64,000 nt of DNA from Methanococcoides sp. LMO-2. Lineage in GTDB: Archaea; Halobacteriota; Methanosarcinia; Methanosarcinales; Methanosarcinaceae. Positions within the stretch are counted from its first letter, which is position 1. Each line of letters opens with the position of its first letter. Positions 49,263 through 57,963 of this stretch are shown piece by piece. The position numbers and the translations under genes were made by a program. The notes beneath the pieces were generated by a model. It was not told where the DNA came from. It worked only from the letters and a program-made list of their open reading frames with translations, and made no database searches. The stretch covers positions 186,001 through 250,000 of the forward strand of contig NZ_JBCAUS010000002.1 of the NCBI RefSeq assembly GCF_038432375.1, written 5' to 3'.

Positions 49263-49562
49263 ATTCCCCACCAACAAAAAAACTTATTTTTGGATGTATT
49301 GTATCCAAAATGGCAAACTTCAAACTGTTAAAAAAATCAACAATTCCTTGTATTAATTTATCCCCGTTATAGCATCTGTCACTTATGTTATTTAATTTTT
49401 ATGAGCAATTTACTTTATGAAATTAATATCATCAAATTCAGTAGTTTACTAATTTCTTCTCCTTGATGATCTCATAGGAAATAATTATGTATTAAGTAAG
49501 ACATTGTATGAGTAGTGAGTGGAAATTAGTTCTAAAAGCATGGGACTATAGGGGGACTCGAC

Positions 49563-49754
49563 ATGTCATATGGGGCAATAATTGGTGCAATAGTAGGACT
49601 TATCATAGCTTGGCTAATAGTAGCTTTCAAATCAAAATTTACATATTTAGGTGGAGGTTACGGGGAATTTGAAGGCTGGGGAATCCTTAAAACTTTATTG
49701 TTATACCTATTATTGGGAGTTATTGGGGCAATAATTGGGAGTATTCTGCTTTGA
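49563..49754 (+). CDS. Small two-helix membrane protein
   Basis: 63 residues, two Gly-rich helices (IIGAIVGLIIAWLIVAF and LLLYLLLGVIGAIIGSILL) around a FTYLGGGYGEFEGWG loop. It resembles the small GlsB/YeaQ transglycosylase-associated membrane proteins but lacks their full pattern. GGGGGA is ideally placed before the ATG. It is divergent from the four-gene block. Confidence 0.65.
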   Translation: MSYGAIIGAIVGLIIAWLIVAFKSKFTYLGGGYGEFEGWGILKTLLLYLLLGVIGAIIGSILL

Positions 49755-49796
49755 AAGAGTCACATGGCTTCAAAGCTGAAAATAATTTTGAGAGAG

Positions 49797-49958
49797 TTAA
49801 CCTAAACCTTCAGTCATATAAACAGCTTTAATGATAGCTGCTAATATTCCACTAATATATCCAATATTTATTTGGGTATGTAGAGATCCTATTGTTCCGT
49901 CTAAATGGCAACCTTTCTGTTGCCTAACAGATAACTGATTCCATGCACAATTAGGAAA
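49797..49958 (-). pseudogene. C-terminal remnant of an unrecognised gene
   Basis: A 53-codon open stretch without a start codon, bounded upstream by an in-frame TGA and ending in TAA. It reads like a real protein tail: NCAWNQLSVRQQKGCHLDG, then TIGSLHTQINIGYISGILAA and IKAVYMTEGLG. The ordered hydrophobic pattern and Gly positions make chance unlikely. I cannot name the family. The upstream part is lost or diverged. Confidence 0.45.
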
Positions 49959-50136
49959 TCAAATCTATAGATGTTGTTTATCCTTTTCGAATATGGGTGC
50001 ACTGAACAAGCGTCATGGGGAAATGGGACAAACTTGTATCTTTCAATTATGATAGCTCAAGTTTAAGAGAAACTGACTTATTTTTTACATTAATATTATT
50101 GTTAATGTTGGGGTATGAAAAATAAAACCAAAATTC
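49959..50136. other. Intergenic region before the radical SAM gene
   Basis: About 180 AT-rich bases. GGGGTATG at 50110 precedes a 17-codon frame (from ATG 50115) in the wrong frame for the next gene. It may mark a frameshifted original start. Confidence 0.35.
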
Positions 50137-51153
50137 TTGAACCGTTATCTCAAAGTAGAGAGTGATGAACTGCCAGCACGTTTCAGGATCACGAAAAGCA
50201 TTCCGGTTGACTTCGATCCTTTGGCTTCCATTGAGGATCTCTGGACAATCCATGATCTTGAGATCGGAAAGTATCGGGAGTTACTGGAAACTATCGATCT
50301 TAAAGGGAAGAATATTGAACTTCCGGAAGCTCAGCCTTCTCTTCTGGACCTGAAGGTCGGGATAGCTGAGAGAATACTTGGGAATTGTCATCTGTGTGAA
50401 CGAAGATGTGGTGTAAATCGCAGGAAGGGTGAAAAAGGATTCTGCAGATTGCTTGAGACCTCCAGATATGCATCGGAATTCCTGCACATGGGGGAAGAAC
50501 CGGAACTTGTGCCTTCACATACGATATTCTTCACAGGTTGCGTCTTTGCCTGTGTTTTCTGTCAGAACTGGGATATATCCACGCGGCCTGAAAGCGGATT
50601 CGTTGCAGATCCTGAAAACCTGGCCGGGATCATAGAAATGAGACGACTTGAAGGTTCAAGTAATGTAAATTTTGTAACCCCTACCCCACATGCACATTGT
50701 GTTCTGAAGATCATTAACAGAACCAATGTCAATGTTCCGATGGTGTGGAATTCTAACATGTACCATTCATCAGAGGTGGCAAAAGTACTGGAGGGTGTTA
50801 TCGATGTATATCTTGCTGACTTCAAATATGGGAGTGATGAATGCGCACGAAAGTATTCCAAAGTAAAGGACTATACTTACGTTGTCAAAAGGAATCACGA
50901 AGTTGCCTATCAGGATGCAGAGGTCATAATACGTCATCTTGTAATGCCCGGTCATCTGGAATGTTGTACAAGACCGATCGCAGAATGGGTGGCAAGCCAT
51001 ATTCCTGAGGTGCGATTCAATCTGATGTTCCAGTATTCTCCATACTTCAGGGCTTCAGAATATCCTGAGATCGATCGTCGACTTACTTCTAATGAGAAGA
51101 GACGTGCAATCGAGATTGTAGAGGAAGCTGGTCTTGAGGATGTTTTGATCTGA
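50137..51153 (+). CDS. Radical SAM protein, PflA-activase-like
   Basis: 338 residues. CVFACVFCQNWD holds the CxxxCxxC that binds the radical SAM cluster. An N-terminal Cys-rich segment (GNCHLCERRCGVNRRKGEKG, FCRL) may bind another cluster or zinc. VWNSNMYHSSEVAKVLEGVI and DVYLADFKYG match archaeal PflA-like proteins of unknown target. The start is TTG 50137 directly after an in-frame TGA, without a good ribosome site. An ATG in another frame at 50115 suggests the N-terminus is misread or shifted. Confidence 0.85.
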   Translation: MNRYLKVESDELPARFRITKSIPVDFDPLASIEDLWTIHDLEIGKYRELLETIDLKGKNIELPEAQPSLLDLKVGIAERILGNCHLCERRCGVNRRKGEKGFCRLLETSRYASEFLHMGEEPELVPSHTIFFTGCVFACVFCQNWDISTRPESGFVADPENLAGIIEMRRLEGSSNVNFVTPTPHAHCVLKIINRTNVNVPMVWNSNMYHSSEVAKVLEGVIDVYLADFKYGSDECARKYSKVKDYTYVVKRNHEVAYQDAEVIIRHLVMPGHLECCTRPIAEWVASHIPEVRFNLMFQYSPYFRASEYPEIDRRLTSNEKRRAIEIVEEAGLEDVLI

Positions 51154-51208
51154 TACTACTTTATTTTTTGATATAACAGGAAGGAATTAGAATATAAGTT
51201 AAAAAAGC

Positions 51209-53926
51209 TTGCAGCACTCCTATATTGAATACACATATTTTTATAATATCAAATCTTTTTTTGCTGAAACGAGTACCTTGACTACAGGTGATACAACGAT
51301 CCATTTCAGCTTATATTCTGATTTCTTAATAGTTTCCGGGATATTGCTTATAATGATGGCACTCTATATCCAGCAGTTTAGGGACTCTGAGTATGTTGCT
51401 TATTTTGGAATGTTGTTGTTCTCTCTTGCGATCTATTCAATATTCTATTCTCTGGAGATCGCTTCAACAGAACTGGAAGCTTCGCTGATCTTCTACAAAC
51501 TCCAGTATGTCGGAATATCGATGATACCGGCTTTTTTACTTCTGTTCTCTATGAGCTATACAGGAAGAGAGCAGTGGCTTACACACAGGAAGATGGTCGG
51601 TCTGTTCATCGTACCGATGATAACCCTTGTTCTTGCATTTACAACAGAGATACATTCCCTTTTTCATGAAACGATTTACATAAGCAGTACAGGTCCTTTT
51701 TTTGGACTCTATTTTGAACCGGGTCTGTATTATTGGTTCAATCAGGTATATTCTATCATATTGATACTTTACAGCATTTTTCTTTTTTTCAATATGTGGG
51801 TACACAACAGAACTTTCTATGGAAGACAACTGGTAATTCTGATCATCTGTGCAATGATTCCTTTTTCCGTCTATCTTCTATATCTGGTTGGTTTGTTCCC
51901 TGCAGGCCTTGATCCTATTCCTTTTGTCTTCATTCTATGTGTAATGCTGGTATACGCTGGAATATTCCGCTACAGGTTACTTGATATAACGCCACTTGCA
52001 CGTAGTTTTCTTTTTGAGAATATGCCTTCTGGTGTAATTGTTCTTGACAGGAAGGAACGACTTATTGATATCAACCAGTTTGCTGAGGAATACCTGGAGA
52101 TTTCCGCAAACGATCTGGGCAGGCATGTTTCAGAAATACCTGGTTACTGGCCTGAACTTCTCGACCTTGAATATAATGGTAGAGAAATGAACAGGACGGA
52201 GCTGAAGAAAGATCTTTCCGATGGAACGATGTGGTTTAATATCACCCTTTCTCCTCTTTATGACAAACACGACGATGTTCATGGAAGAATGATAATTCTG
52301 AATGACATTACAGACAGAAAGCTTACAGAAGACATTCTATCTATCCAGCATGATCTTTCAATTGACATGGGGAAACGTTCTGATCTTTTGAGTATCCTGA
52401 ATTCCCTTGTGGAACATCTTGTAACCCTTGAGGCTATTGATTCCAGTGGGATCTATCTGGTAAATGATAACGGGGATCTGGATATGATCGTACACAATGG
52501 GCTTTCACCTGGGTTTGTAGCACAATGCAGGCACTATGATAAAGATTCGTTGAATGCAAAAATTGTAAGGGATGGGAAACCAGTATACGTTAAGTATTCT
52601 GACATGTTATCAACCAATCTGGTCAACACTCTCTCTGAGGACTTCCTGTCTGAAGGATTAAGGTCAATGACTGCAATTCCTATACATTTCGAAGGAAAAG
52701 CTGTTGCCTGCATGAGTGTTTCATCTCATAGTTATAATGCAATACCGAAGCAGACAAGGAACGGACTTGAAAGCATAGCTTCTTTTGCAGGTGAATATAT
52801 CGCAAGAGCCAGAATACAGGATGCCCTTAACAGGCAGAAGACCGATCTGGAAAACCTGTTCAATTCCATGGACGATCTTTTCTTTGTTGTGGATGAAGCT
52901 GGTAACATCGTTTCCACAAATGAATCAGCCAGGTTAAAGCTTGGGTACAGTGAAGAGGAGCTAATCTCCATGAAAGTAACTGATATCCATCCAGAAGAAA
53001 GTAAAGACAAGGTAATATCAACTGTAGGACAGTTACTTTGTGGATACCTCGATTCATGTTCAATTCCCATTATTTCTAAAGATGGAACATTGATACCTGT
53101 TGAGACCAGGGTGACCAATGGTAAATGGAATGGTAAAAAAGTGATGTTTGGTATCTCAAGGGACGTAAGCGAACGTGAAAAACACGAAAAAGAGATCCTT
53201 GAGGCGAAAAACAAAGCCGAAGAGGCAAGCCGCATCAAATCCGAGTTCCTTGCGAACATGAGCCATGAGTTACGTACGCCTCTGAATTCCATTATTGGAT
53301 TCTCACAGTTGCTAAATAGCAATCCTTTTGACAACTTGAATGAAAAGGAGGTAAAATATTCACACAACATTATGACCAGTGGTCAGCATCTGTTGGACCT
53401 TATCAATGATATCCTTGACATTTCAAAGATCGAGAGCGGAAGGATGCAGCTTGAATATGAGACATTCAGTTCATCTCACTTCTTTTATGAAATTGAAAGC
53501 ATGGTCAAGCATCTGGCGGATGAAAAGAACATAGAGATCTATGGTCATGCTCGTTCAGAGAATTTTTATATGTATGCTGACAGGTTAAGAATGAAGCAAA
53601 TAATGTACAATCTGTTAAGCAATTCCCTGAAGTTCACTCCTGAGAACGGATGTATATAGATCAACATGGCCGAGAACGATAACGTATTTGAAATCTCTGT
53701 GTCAGATAACGGTATTGGTATCCCTGAGGAAAAGCAGGAAGTGATCTTTGAGACTTTCAGGCAGGCAGACTCATCGACCTCAAAACAATACGGTGGTACA
53801 GGTCTGGGACTTGCTCTGGTCAGGAAATATGTTGAGATGCATGGCGGTAACATCTGGGTTGACAGTGAAGAAGGCGTTGGAAGCACCTTCACTTTTACCA
53901 TTCCTTCGGGTTCCGGCCTCAAATGA
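51209..53926 (+). CDS. Hybrid-sensor histidine kinase with an in-frame TAG codon
   Basis: 905 codons. A seven-helix N-terminal sensor region (HKN7TM-like, 1-265), PAS (about 275-375), GAF-like (390-535), PAS (550-665), then HisKA with His686 ([20 protein letters not shown]) and HATPase. Codon 817 (53657-53659) is TAG. Immediately after it the same frame continues as [14 protein letters not shown], the G1 box [10 protein letters not shown], and [10 protein letters not shown] to a normal TGA. No base is gained or lost. Without readthrough the kinase would lack the G1, F and G2 boxes. Pyrrolysine insertion or a nonsense mutation both fit. The TTG start is uncertain. Confidence 0.85.
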
Positions 53927-53965
53927 TAGCTCATATGTAATATTGACTTTTTTTAAGTAAACAAA

Positions 53966-54099
53966 AGTATATATGTTGTCATTCTCTAATTTAATTTGGG
54001 GAGTATCGGTATTATGACAACAATATTGTTCCGTATTCCATTTGTAGAATAGATTCCCATATGTGGCAGGAAGACTTCCGGCTCCGGGGTGGAAAGTGC
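53966..54099 (+). promoter_or_regulatory. TATA box and about 100-base leader
   Basis: AAGTATATATG near 53966-53976 predicts a transcript start around 53997. The leader to ATG 54100 holds the palindrome AACAATATTGTT (about 54022-54033). GGTGG precedes the ATG. Confidence 0.4.
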
Positions 54100-54522
54100 A
54101 TGGAAATAATTCCTTATTTTCATGTAATTGTAGCTATCCTGATCTTTGTTGTCGGGTTCATTTTCCACTGGTTAGGTCAGCTTATCTCAGTTTTGAACTG
54201 GGAATTAGCCACAAAAATAGGACTTCAGGAAAAGAAACTGATCCCTGAGTTCAAAGTATATGAACATGCAATAGCTGTTGCCGATGCATCTATCGGCTGG
54301 ATCTATGGGATAGTAGCTGTCGGTCTGGTCCTGAATTACTCCTGGGCATTCAAGCTGGCATGGATTCCCGGTGTGATTTTTCTTTACCACAGCCTGAGCT
54401 TTTGGTTCTGGATCGGGAACCAGAACAGTCTGGGACATCAGACCACCACGAACAGGTTCAGGATTATCTGGTTCCTTACAAACTTCACAACCGGTATTCT
54501 TGCGATCACAGTGGCATGGTGA
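54100..54522 (+). CDS. Membrane protein, four helices, unknown function
   Basis: 140 residues from ATG 54100, chosen over 54061 since GGTGG is seven bases ahead. Helices at about 5-28, 60-78, 85-108 and 120-139. FHWLGQLISVLNWELATKIG and ADASIGWIYGIVAVGLVLNY are notable. No family is recognised. It is followed by another small membrane protein gene, and the two may work together. Confidence 0.6.
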   Translation: MEIIPYFHVIVAILIFVVGFIFHWLGQLISVLNWELATKIGLQEKKLIPEFKVYEHAIAVADASIGWIYGIVAVGLVLNYSWAFKLAWIPGVIFLYHSLSFWFWIGNQNSLGHQTTTNRFRIIWFLTNFTTGILAITVAW

Positions 54523-54622
54523 TATAGGATCTGGTAGGGTCTGATCGTGGGACATGGATATGAACAACAAACCAAAATTAATATCTAAAATACTTTATAA
54601 AAATAGACAATGAGGATGGAAA

Positions 54623-55057
54623 ATGCAGGAACTGGAACTTCTATCAAAGGTGACCTTGTATGGTCTTTTGTTATTGTTCGCAATTTTCACGCTGATTCTA
54701 TGTTGGTTTCAAGTCAACGTCTACAAAGGTAAAGCTATGGATAACCCGGACGGTTCAACCGATGATTGGCATGAGCAAAAGATATTATTTGGAATGTCAT
54801 TTGCAGACATTGTGATCATTTGTCCGCTTACTTTTGTTGCTATCGTTTTGGTTTTGTTCAATTCTCATTGGGGTTTTCTTATCCTTGCAATGCTGAGCTT
54901 CTGGTATGTATGGGTGAACACCGCTTTTACAGTTACCAGCTTACGATTTGAGAGTCCGGATCTCACTATCATGTGGATCATAGCTTATCCATTTGGGATA
55001 TTGATTGGGTTGCTTTACCTGATCTGGTTTATCCTTCACTTCGATTTGGTATTTTAA
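54623..55057 (+). CDS. Membrane protein, unknown function
   Basis: 144 residues, four helices with a short polar loop KGKAMDNPDGSTDDWHEQK after the first. GAGGATGG precedes the ATG. It lies 100 bases after the previous membrane protein on the same strand. No domain is recognised. Confidence 0.6.
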   Translation: MQELELLSKVTLYGLLLLFAIFTLILCWFQVNVYKGKAMDNPDGSTDDWHEQKILFGMSFADIVIICPLTFVAIVLVLFNSHWGFLILAMLSFWYVWVNTAFTVTSLRFESPDLTIMWIIAYPFGILIGLLYLIWFILHFDLVF

Positions 55058-55087
55058 CTCTATGAAGTTTAAATTTGGAAGTTCATT

Positions 55088-55114
55088 TGGTTGTCAACCA
55101 CGACCATTATATAC
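55088..55114 (+). promoter_or_regulatory. TATA box with an upstream dyad
   Basis: TGGTTG-T-CAACCA (55088-55100) is a perfect dyad six bases upstream of ATTATATAC (55106-55114). That is the position of the BRE and of regulator sites in archaeal promoters. Transcription would start near 55135, running into a region with no convincing gene. Confidence 0.5.
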
Positions 55115-55129
55115 GTTAACAATAAAAAA

Positions 55130-55230
55130 GGGGCTGGTACGAAGCACGGTTGGGGAACTGTGTATTCAGGAAGGGGTACTTCCTTTGCTTATGTAGGTGC
55201 TCTTAAGAATGAAATCTCTATGAGGATCGA
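55130..55230 (+). ncRNA. Possible small RNA downstream of the 55106 promoter
   Basis: Two compact hairpins follow the TATA box: CACGGTT-gggg-AACTGTG (one G-U pair) and GGAAG-gggta-CTTCC. The stretch is GC-richer than its surroundings. The frame through it starts with a TTG without a ribosome site and resembles nothing. A small RNA is one reading of it; evidence is weak. Confidence 0.25.
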
Positions 55231-55307
55231 GTCCACAAGAAGATCATCTACAAGCGCTTACATGAGCAATCCTTTTTTCTTTTCAGGACAAACAGTTCTG
55301 AAATGTT

Positions 55308-56309
55308 TTATTTCCGATCATCGTGTCCTACAGTTATAGCCACATTTCCCTTCTTGTGACCTTGTTCGGCATATGTGAAAGCTTCTGCAATTTGTTCTAG
55401 CGGGTAGCTTCTGTCTAAAACCGGTTTTAGTTTTCCGGATTCAATGAGTTCTTTGAGGAAAAGCAAACTCTCTTTTTTCTCACATGCTTCCCCTCCGCCA
55501 AAGATCACTTTTTTGCTGCCGATTTTCGAAGTCCAGAGCTTTTGAAGTAGATCATTCAGGCCACCGGCAACTGAAAGATAGAACCCATTCTGGCTCAGCG
55601 AGTTTTTGCATCTTGAAAACGATGTTTTGCCTACTACCGTGTCAAGAATAATGTCATAAACTTCACCATTTTTGGTAAAATCCTCTTTCGTATAATCGAT
55701 GATATTGTCAGCTCCCAGAGACTTCACCAATTCCAGATTCCGGGTGCTGCATACTCCTGTCACCTCTGCACCAAAGAATTTGGCAATCTGTACGGCTGAA
55801 CTACCAACTCCCCCTGAAGCACCATTCACAAGAACCTTTTGTCCACTCCGGACATTTGCCATGTCCCTGAGGAAATATAATGCAGTTAGTGCTCCAAAAG
55901 GAATCACTGCGGTTTCCTCATATGTCAGATTAACCGGTTTTAATGCAAGCACTCCATCTTCAGGCATGCATTTGTACTCGGCATAAGTACCAAGAGTATA
56001 CCCGGTAGTTCCAAAAACCTGGTCACCTACCTTAAACGAGTCGACATCCTTGCCTATTGCTTCAATTTCCCCGGCAAGCACACCTCCAAATATACTGATT
56101 TTTGGTTTTGTGATACCAAACATTAATCGTGCCAGAGGGCCTAAACCGGGAGGAACATAAACAGAATTCCGAACATTAGAATCTCCCGTAGTTACGGGTG
56201 TTGCATGAATTTTTATGAGAACTTCATTGTCCTTAGGAACAGGTTTTGTTACATCCTTGAGCTGAAGAACTTCTGGTGGTCCGTATCTTTCGCATACAAT
56301 TGCTTTCAT
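55308..56309 (-). CDS. Zinc-independent MDR oxidoreductase (quinone reductase-like)
   Basis: 333 residues from ATG 56309; GGGAGG is well placed. VCERYGPPEVLQL at the N-terminus, VLVNGASGGVGSSAVQIAKF as the NAD(P) motif and FEGEIEAIG-like GVLAGEIEAIGKDVDSFKVG match the QOR/enoyl reductase branch. The catalytic zinc Cys and His residues are absent. It would reduce a quinone, enone or similar carbonyl. Just upstream lies the remnant of a duplicate copy (56325-56375). Confidence 0.9.
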   Translation of the reverse strand: MKAIVCERYGPPEVLQLKDVTKPVPKDNEVLIKIHATPVTTGDSNVRNSVYVPPGLGPLARLMFGITKPKISIFGGVLAGEIEAIGKDVDSFKVGDQVFGTTGYTLGTYAEYKCMPEDGVLALKPVNLTYEETAVIPFGALTALYFLRDMANVRSGQKVLVNGASGGVGSSAVQIAKFFGAEVTGVCSTRNLELVKSLGADNIIDYTKEDFTKNGEVYDIILDTVVGKTSFSRCKNSLSQNGFYLSVAGGLNDLLQKLWTSKIGSKKVIFGGGEACEKKESLLFLKELIESGKLKPVLDRSYPLEQIAEAFTYAEQGHKKGNVAITVGHDDRK

Positions 56310-56324
56310 CAACAACCTCCCTAA

Positions 56325-56375
56325 TTATTCAGTATTGTTATTCTGTCCTACAGCTATAGACACATTTCCCTTCCT
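56325..56375 (-). pseudogene. Remnant of a duplicate MDR oxidoreductase C-terminus
   Basis: The frame RKGNVSIAVGQNNNTE-stop is immediately upstream of the intact gene. It corresponds to the end KKGNVAITVGHDDRK-stop of that gene. At the DNA level, tgtcctacagctatagacac at 56344 matches 55325 with two changes. A tandem duplicate was lost except for its last 16 codons. Confidence 0.75.
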
Positions 56376-56398
56376 AAAATACACTGTAAACTCTTACC

Positions 56399-57028
56399 TC
56401 ACTCTTCCAGCGACTTCATAAGTGCATAGAAATACTGCGTCTTATGAGTAACATATAATTCATACCATGCTTCAAGGGTCTGAGCCGAAAATACATCCAG
56501 ATTACTGATAACTTCCTTTGCGAATTCAAGAGGGGCAATCCCTGAGGCAGTTATAAGGTTACCATCAGTCACAGCAGGCTCCTGACGATAAAATGATTCT
56601 CCGGTGTAATCGGGACAGATCGCTTTCAGGTAATCCAGATCGTTACTTGTATGGAGTCTGTTATCCAGAAGGCCGGCTTTAGCAAAACCCAGAGTTGCAC
56701 CACATATGGCACCAACAGTGATACCTGCATCCAGGAACTCCTTTGCTTTCTCCAGTATTGGCGTGTGAATATCTTCAAGCCAGGTATCGCCACCTGGCAG
56801 GATCAGCACTCCGGCATCGTTAGTCATTAATTCATCAAGGCTAATGTCTGGCTCAATACGCAACCCACCCATGGTAACAACAGGCTCTTTTGTAATACCT
56901 ACTGTCCTGACCGTGTATTCGCTTGCATTCTTCCTGAAATAACGGCCGGAATTCAATTCAGCTATCAGGTAACTCGGCTCCCAGTCGGCCATCGTGTTAA
57001 GAACGTAAAGATAAGCTATTTTAGTCAT
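56399..57028 (-). CDS. DJ-1/PfpI family protein
   Basis: 209 residues from ATG 57028, chosen because AGGAG lies seven bases upstream. VGAICGATLGFAKAG carries the nucleophile-elbow Cys, and LILPGGDTWLED is the family strand 4 motif. The sequence resembles YoaZ-like and glutamine amidotransferase-like proteins. The family includes glyoxalases, chaperones and amidases. The true activity here is unknown. Confidence 0.85.
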   Translation of the reverse strand: MTKIAYLYVLNTMADWEPSYLIAELNSGRYFRKNASEYTVRTVGITKEPVVTMGGLRIEPDISLDELMTNDAGVLILPGGDTWLEDIHTPILEKAKEFLDAGITVGAICGATLGFAKAGLLDNRLHTSNDLDYLKAICPDYTGESFYRQEPAVTDGNLITASGIAPLEFAKEVISNLDVFSAQTLEAWYELYVTHKTQYFYALMKSLEE

Positions 57029-57109
57029 TATATTACTCCTGATTTTGGTATGTGATTCTATATTTTCATTTACTAAACTGACTTGTAGGTACAAAACTAT
57101 TTTTGAAAT

Positions 57110-57301
57110 TTACTTTAGGCAGTATTCAAGCAGTTGGGAAAGAAGAGTATTGACATATCTTACACCGAATGGAAGAAGATGGGTTTCTCCAAAGGTATAT
57201 TGCACTAGATGAAGCAGAATGCCAGAAGTGATAAGCCGTTTGCCCTCAATGCTCATGTGAGGGAAAGAATTGAGATATGGGAAACAAAGCTTTTAATTTG
57301 A
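57110..57301 (+). pseudogene. Cas1-like C-terminal remnant, first copy, with in-frame TAG
   Basis: From 57119 the frame reads AVFKQLGKKSIDISYTEWKK, MGFSKGILH, then TAG at 57206, then MKQNARSDKPFALNAHVRER and IEIW to TGA at 57299. The GFSKGxLHYMKxNAxxDKPFxLN pattern resembles the end of archaeal Cas1, where a Tyr sits at the TAG site. No start codon or upstream part is found, so it is a remnant. A second copy lies at 57811-57905. The family assignment is from memory and moderate. Confidence 0.5.
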
Positions 57302-57319
57302 TATAACTAACTTAATGAT

Positions 57320-57772
57320 ATGAATTACAAACATACCCAAACAGGATATTTTATAATATGTGTCGCACTTGCGCTTGTTTCGCTGTTTGTATTTATTTTA
57401 TCATCATCAGATTTTGAACCAATAGTTTTTGCCGTTATGTTACTCATTGTCCTAATCTTAATCTCTTTTACAACACTTAAAGTCACGATTGATGAAACCT
57501 ACCTAAGAATAAAATTTGGCTATGGAATATTTTGGAAGAAGTTTCCGATTAATGAAATTGTTTCAGCAAGAACGGTAAAGAATCATTGGTATTATGGCTG
57601 GGGGATCAGATTGTGGCTATGGCCTAAGATGGTAATTTTTAATGTTTCTGGGTTTGATGCAGTTGAGATTAAGATGAAAAACGGTAAAGTATACAGGATA
57701 GGTACAGATGAACCTAAACAACTGGAAAATGCAATCTTACAAGCAATTGAATTAAAAATAGAAGAATTCTGA
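57320..57772 (+). CDS. Membrane protein with PH-like domain
   Basis: 150 residues. Two helices (about 9-30 and 35-52) are followed by a beta-rich domain: LKVTIDETYLRIKFGYGIFW, FPINEIVSARTVKNHWYYGW and the helix PKQLENAILQAIELKIEEF. This layout is that of short bacterial PH-domain membrane proteins. It lies between the two Cas1-like remnants, as if inserted there or left over after deletion. No ribosome site is seen; GATATAAC about 20 bases upstream may be a TATA box. Confidence 0.65.
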   Translation: MNYKHTQTGYFIICVALALVSLFVFILSSSDFEPIVFAVMLLIVLILISFTTLKVTIDETYLRIKFGYGIFWKKFPINEIVSARTVKNHWYYGWGIRLWLWPKMVIFNVSGFDAVEIKMKNGKVYRIGTDEPKQLENAILQAIELKIEEF

Positions 57773-57810
57773 ATTCAAGTTCTCACAAAATACAAATGCT
57801 GCCTATCGGG

Positions 57811-57905
57811 ATAGTACACGAAGCAAAATACCCAGGATTGATAAGTTATTTACTCTCAATGCTCATGTCAGGGAGAGGTTGGAGAACTGGACGAGATGTT
57901 ATTGA
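57811..57905 (+). pseudogene. Cas1-like C-terminal remnant, second copy
   Basis: DKLFTLNAHVRERLENW, then TGA at 57903, matches the first remnant (DKPFALNAHVRERIEIW). The DNA aligns over about 70 bases with 57209-57280, with indels upstream. Both copies flank the PH-like gene as imperfect direct repeats. Confidence 0.5.
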
Positions 57906-57963
57906 AGAAAATATATTTTGTGAAATAGGACGTTAAAAAAAGAAAAGAAATAGTACTTCCTCT

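Noticed and set aside
55133-55339. Plus-strand frame starting at TTG 55091
   Set aside because: No ribosome site, no family, and its end overlaps the antisense of the oxidoreductase.
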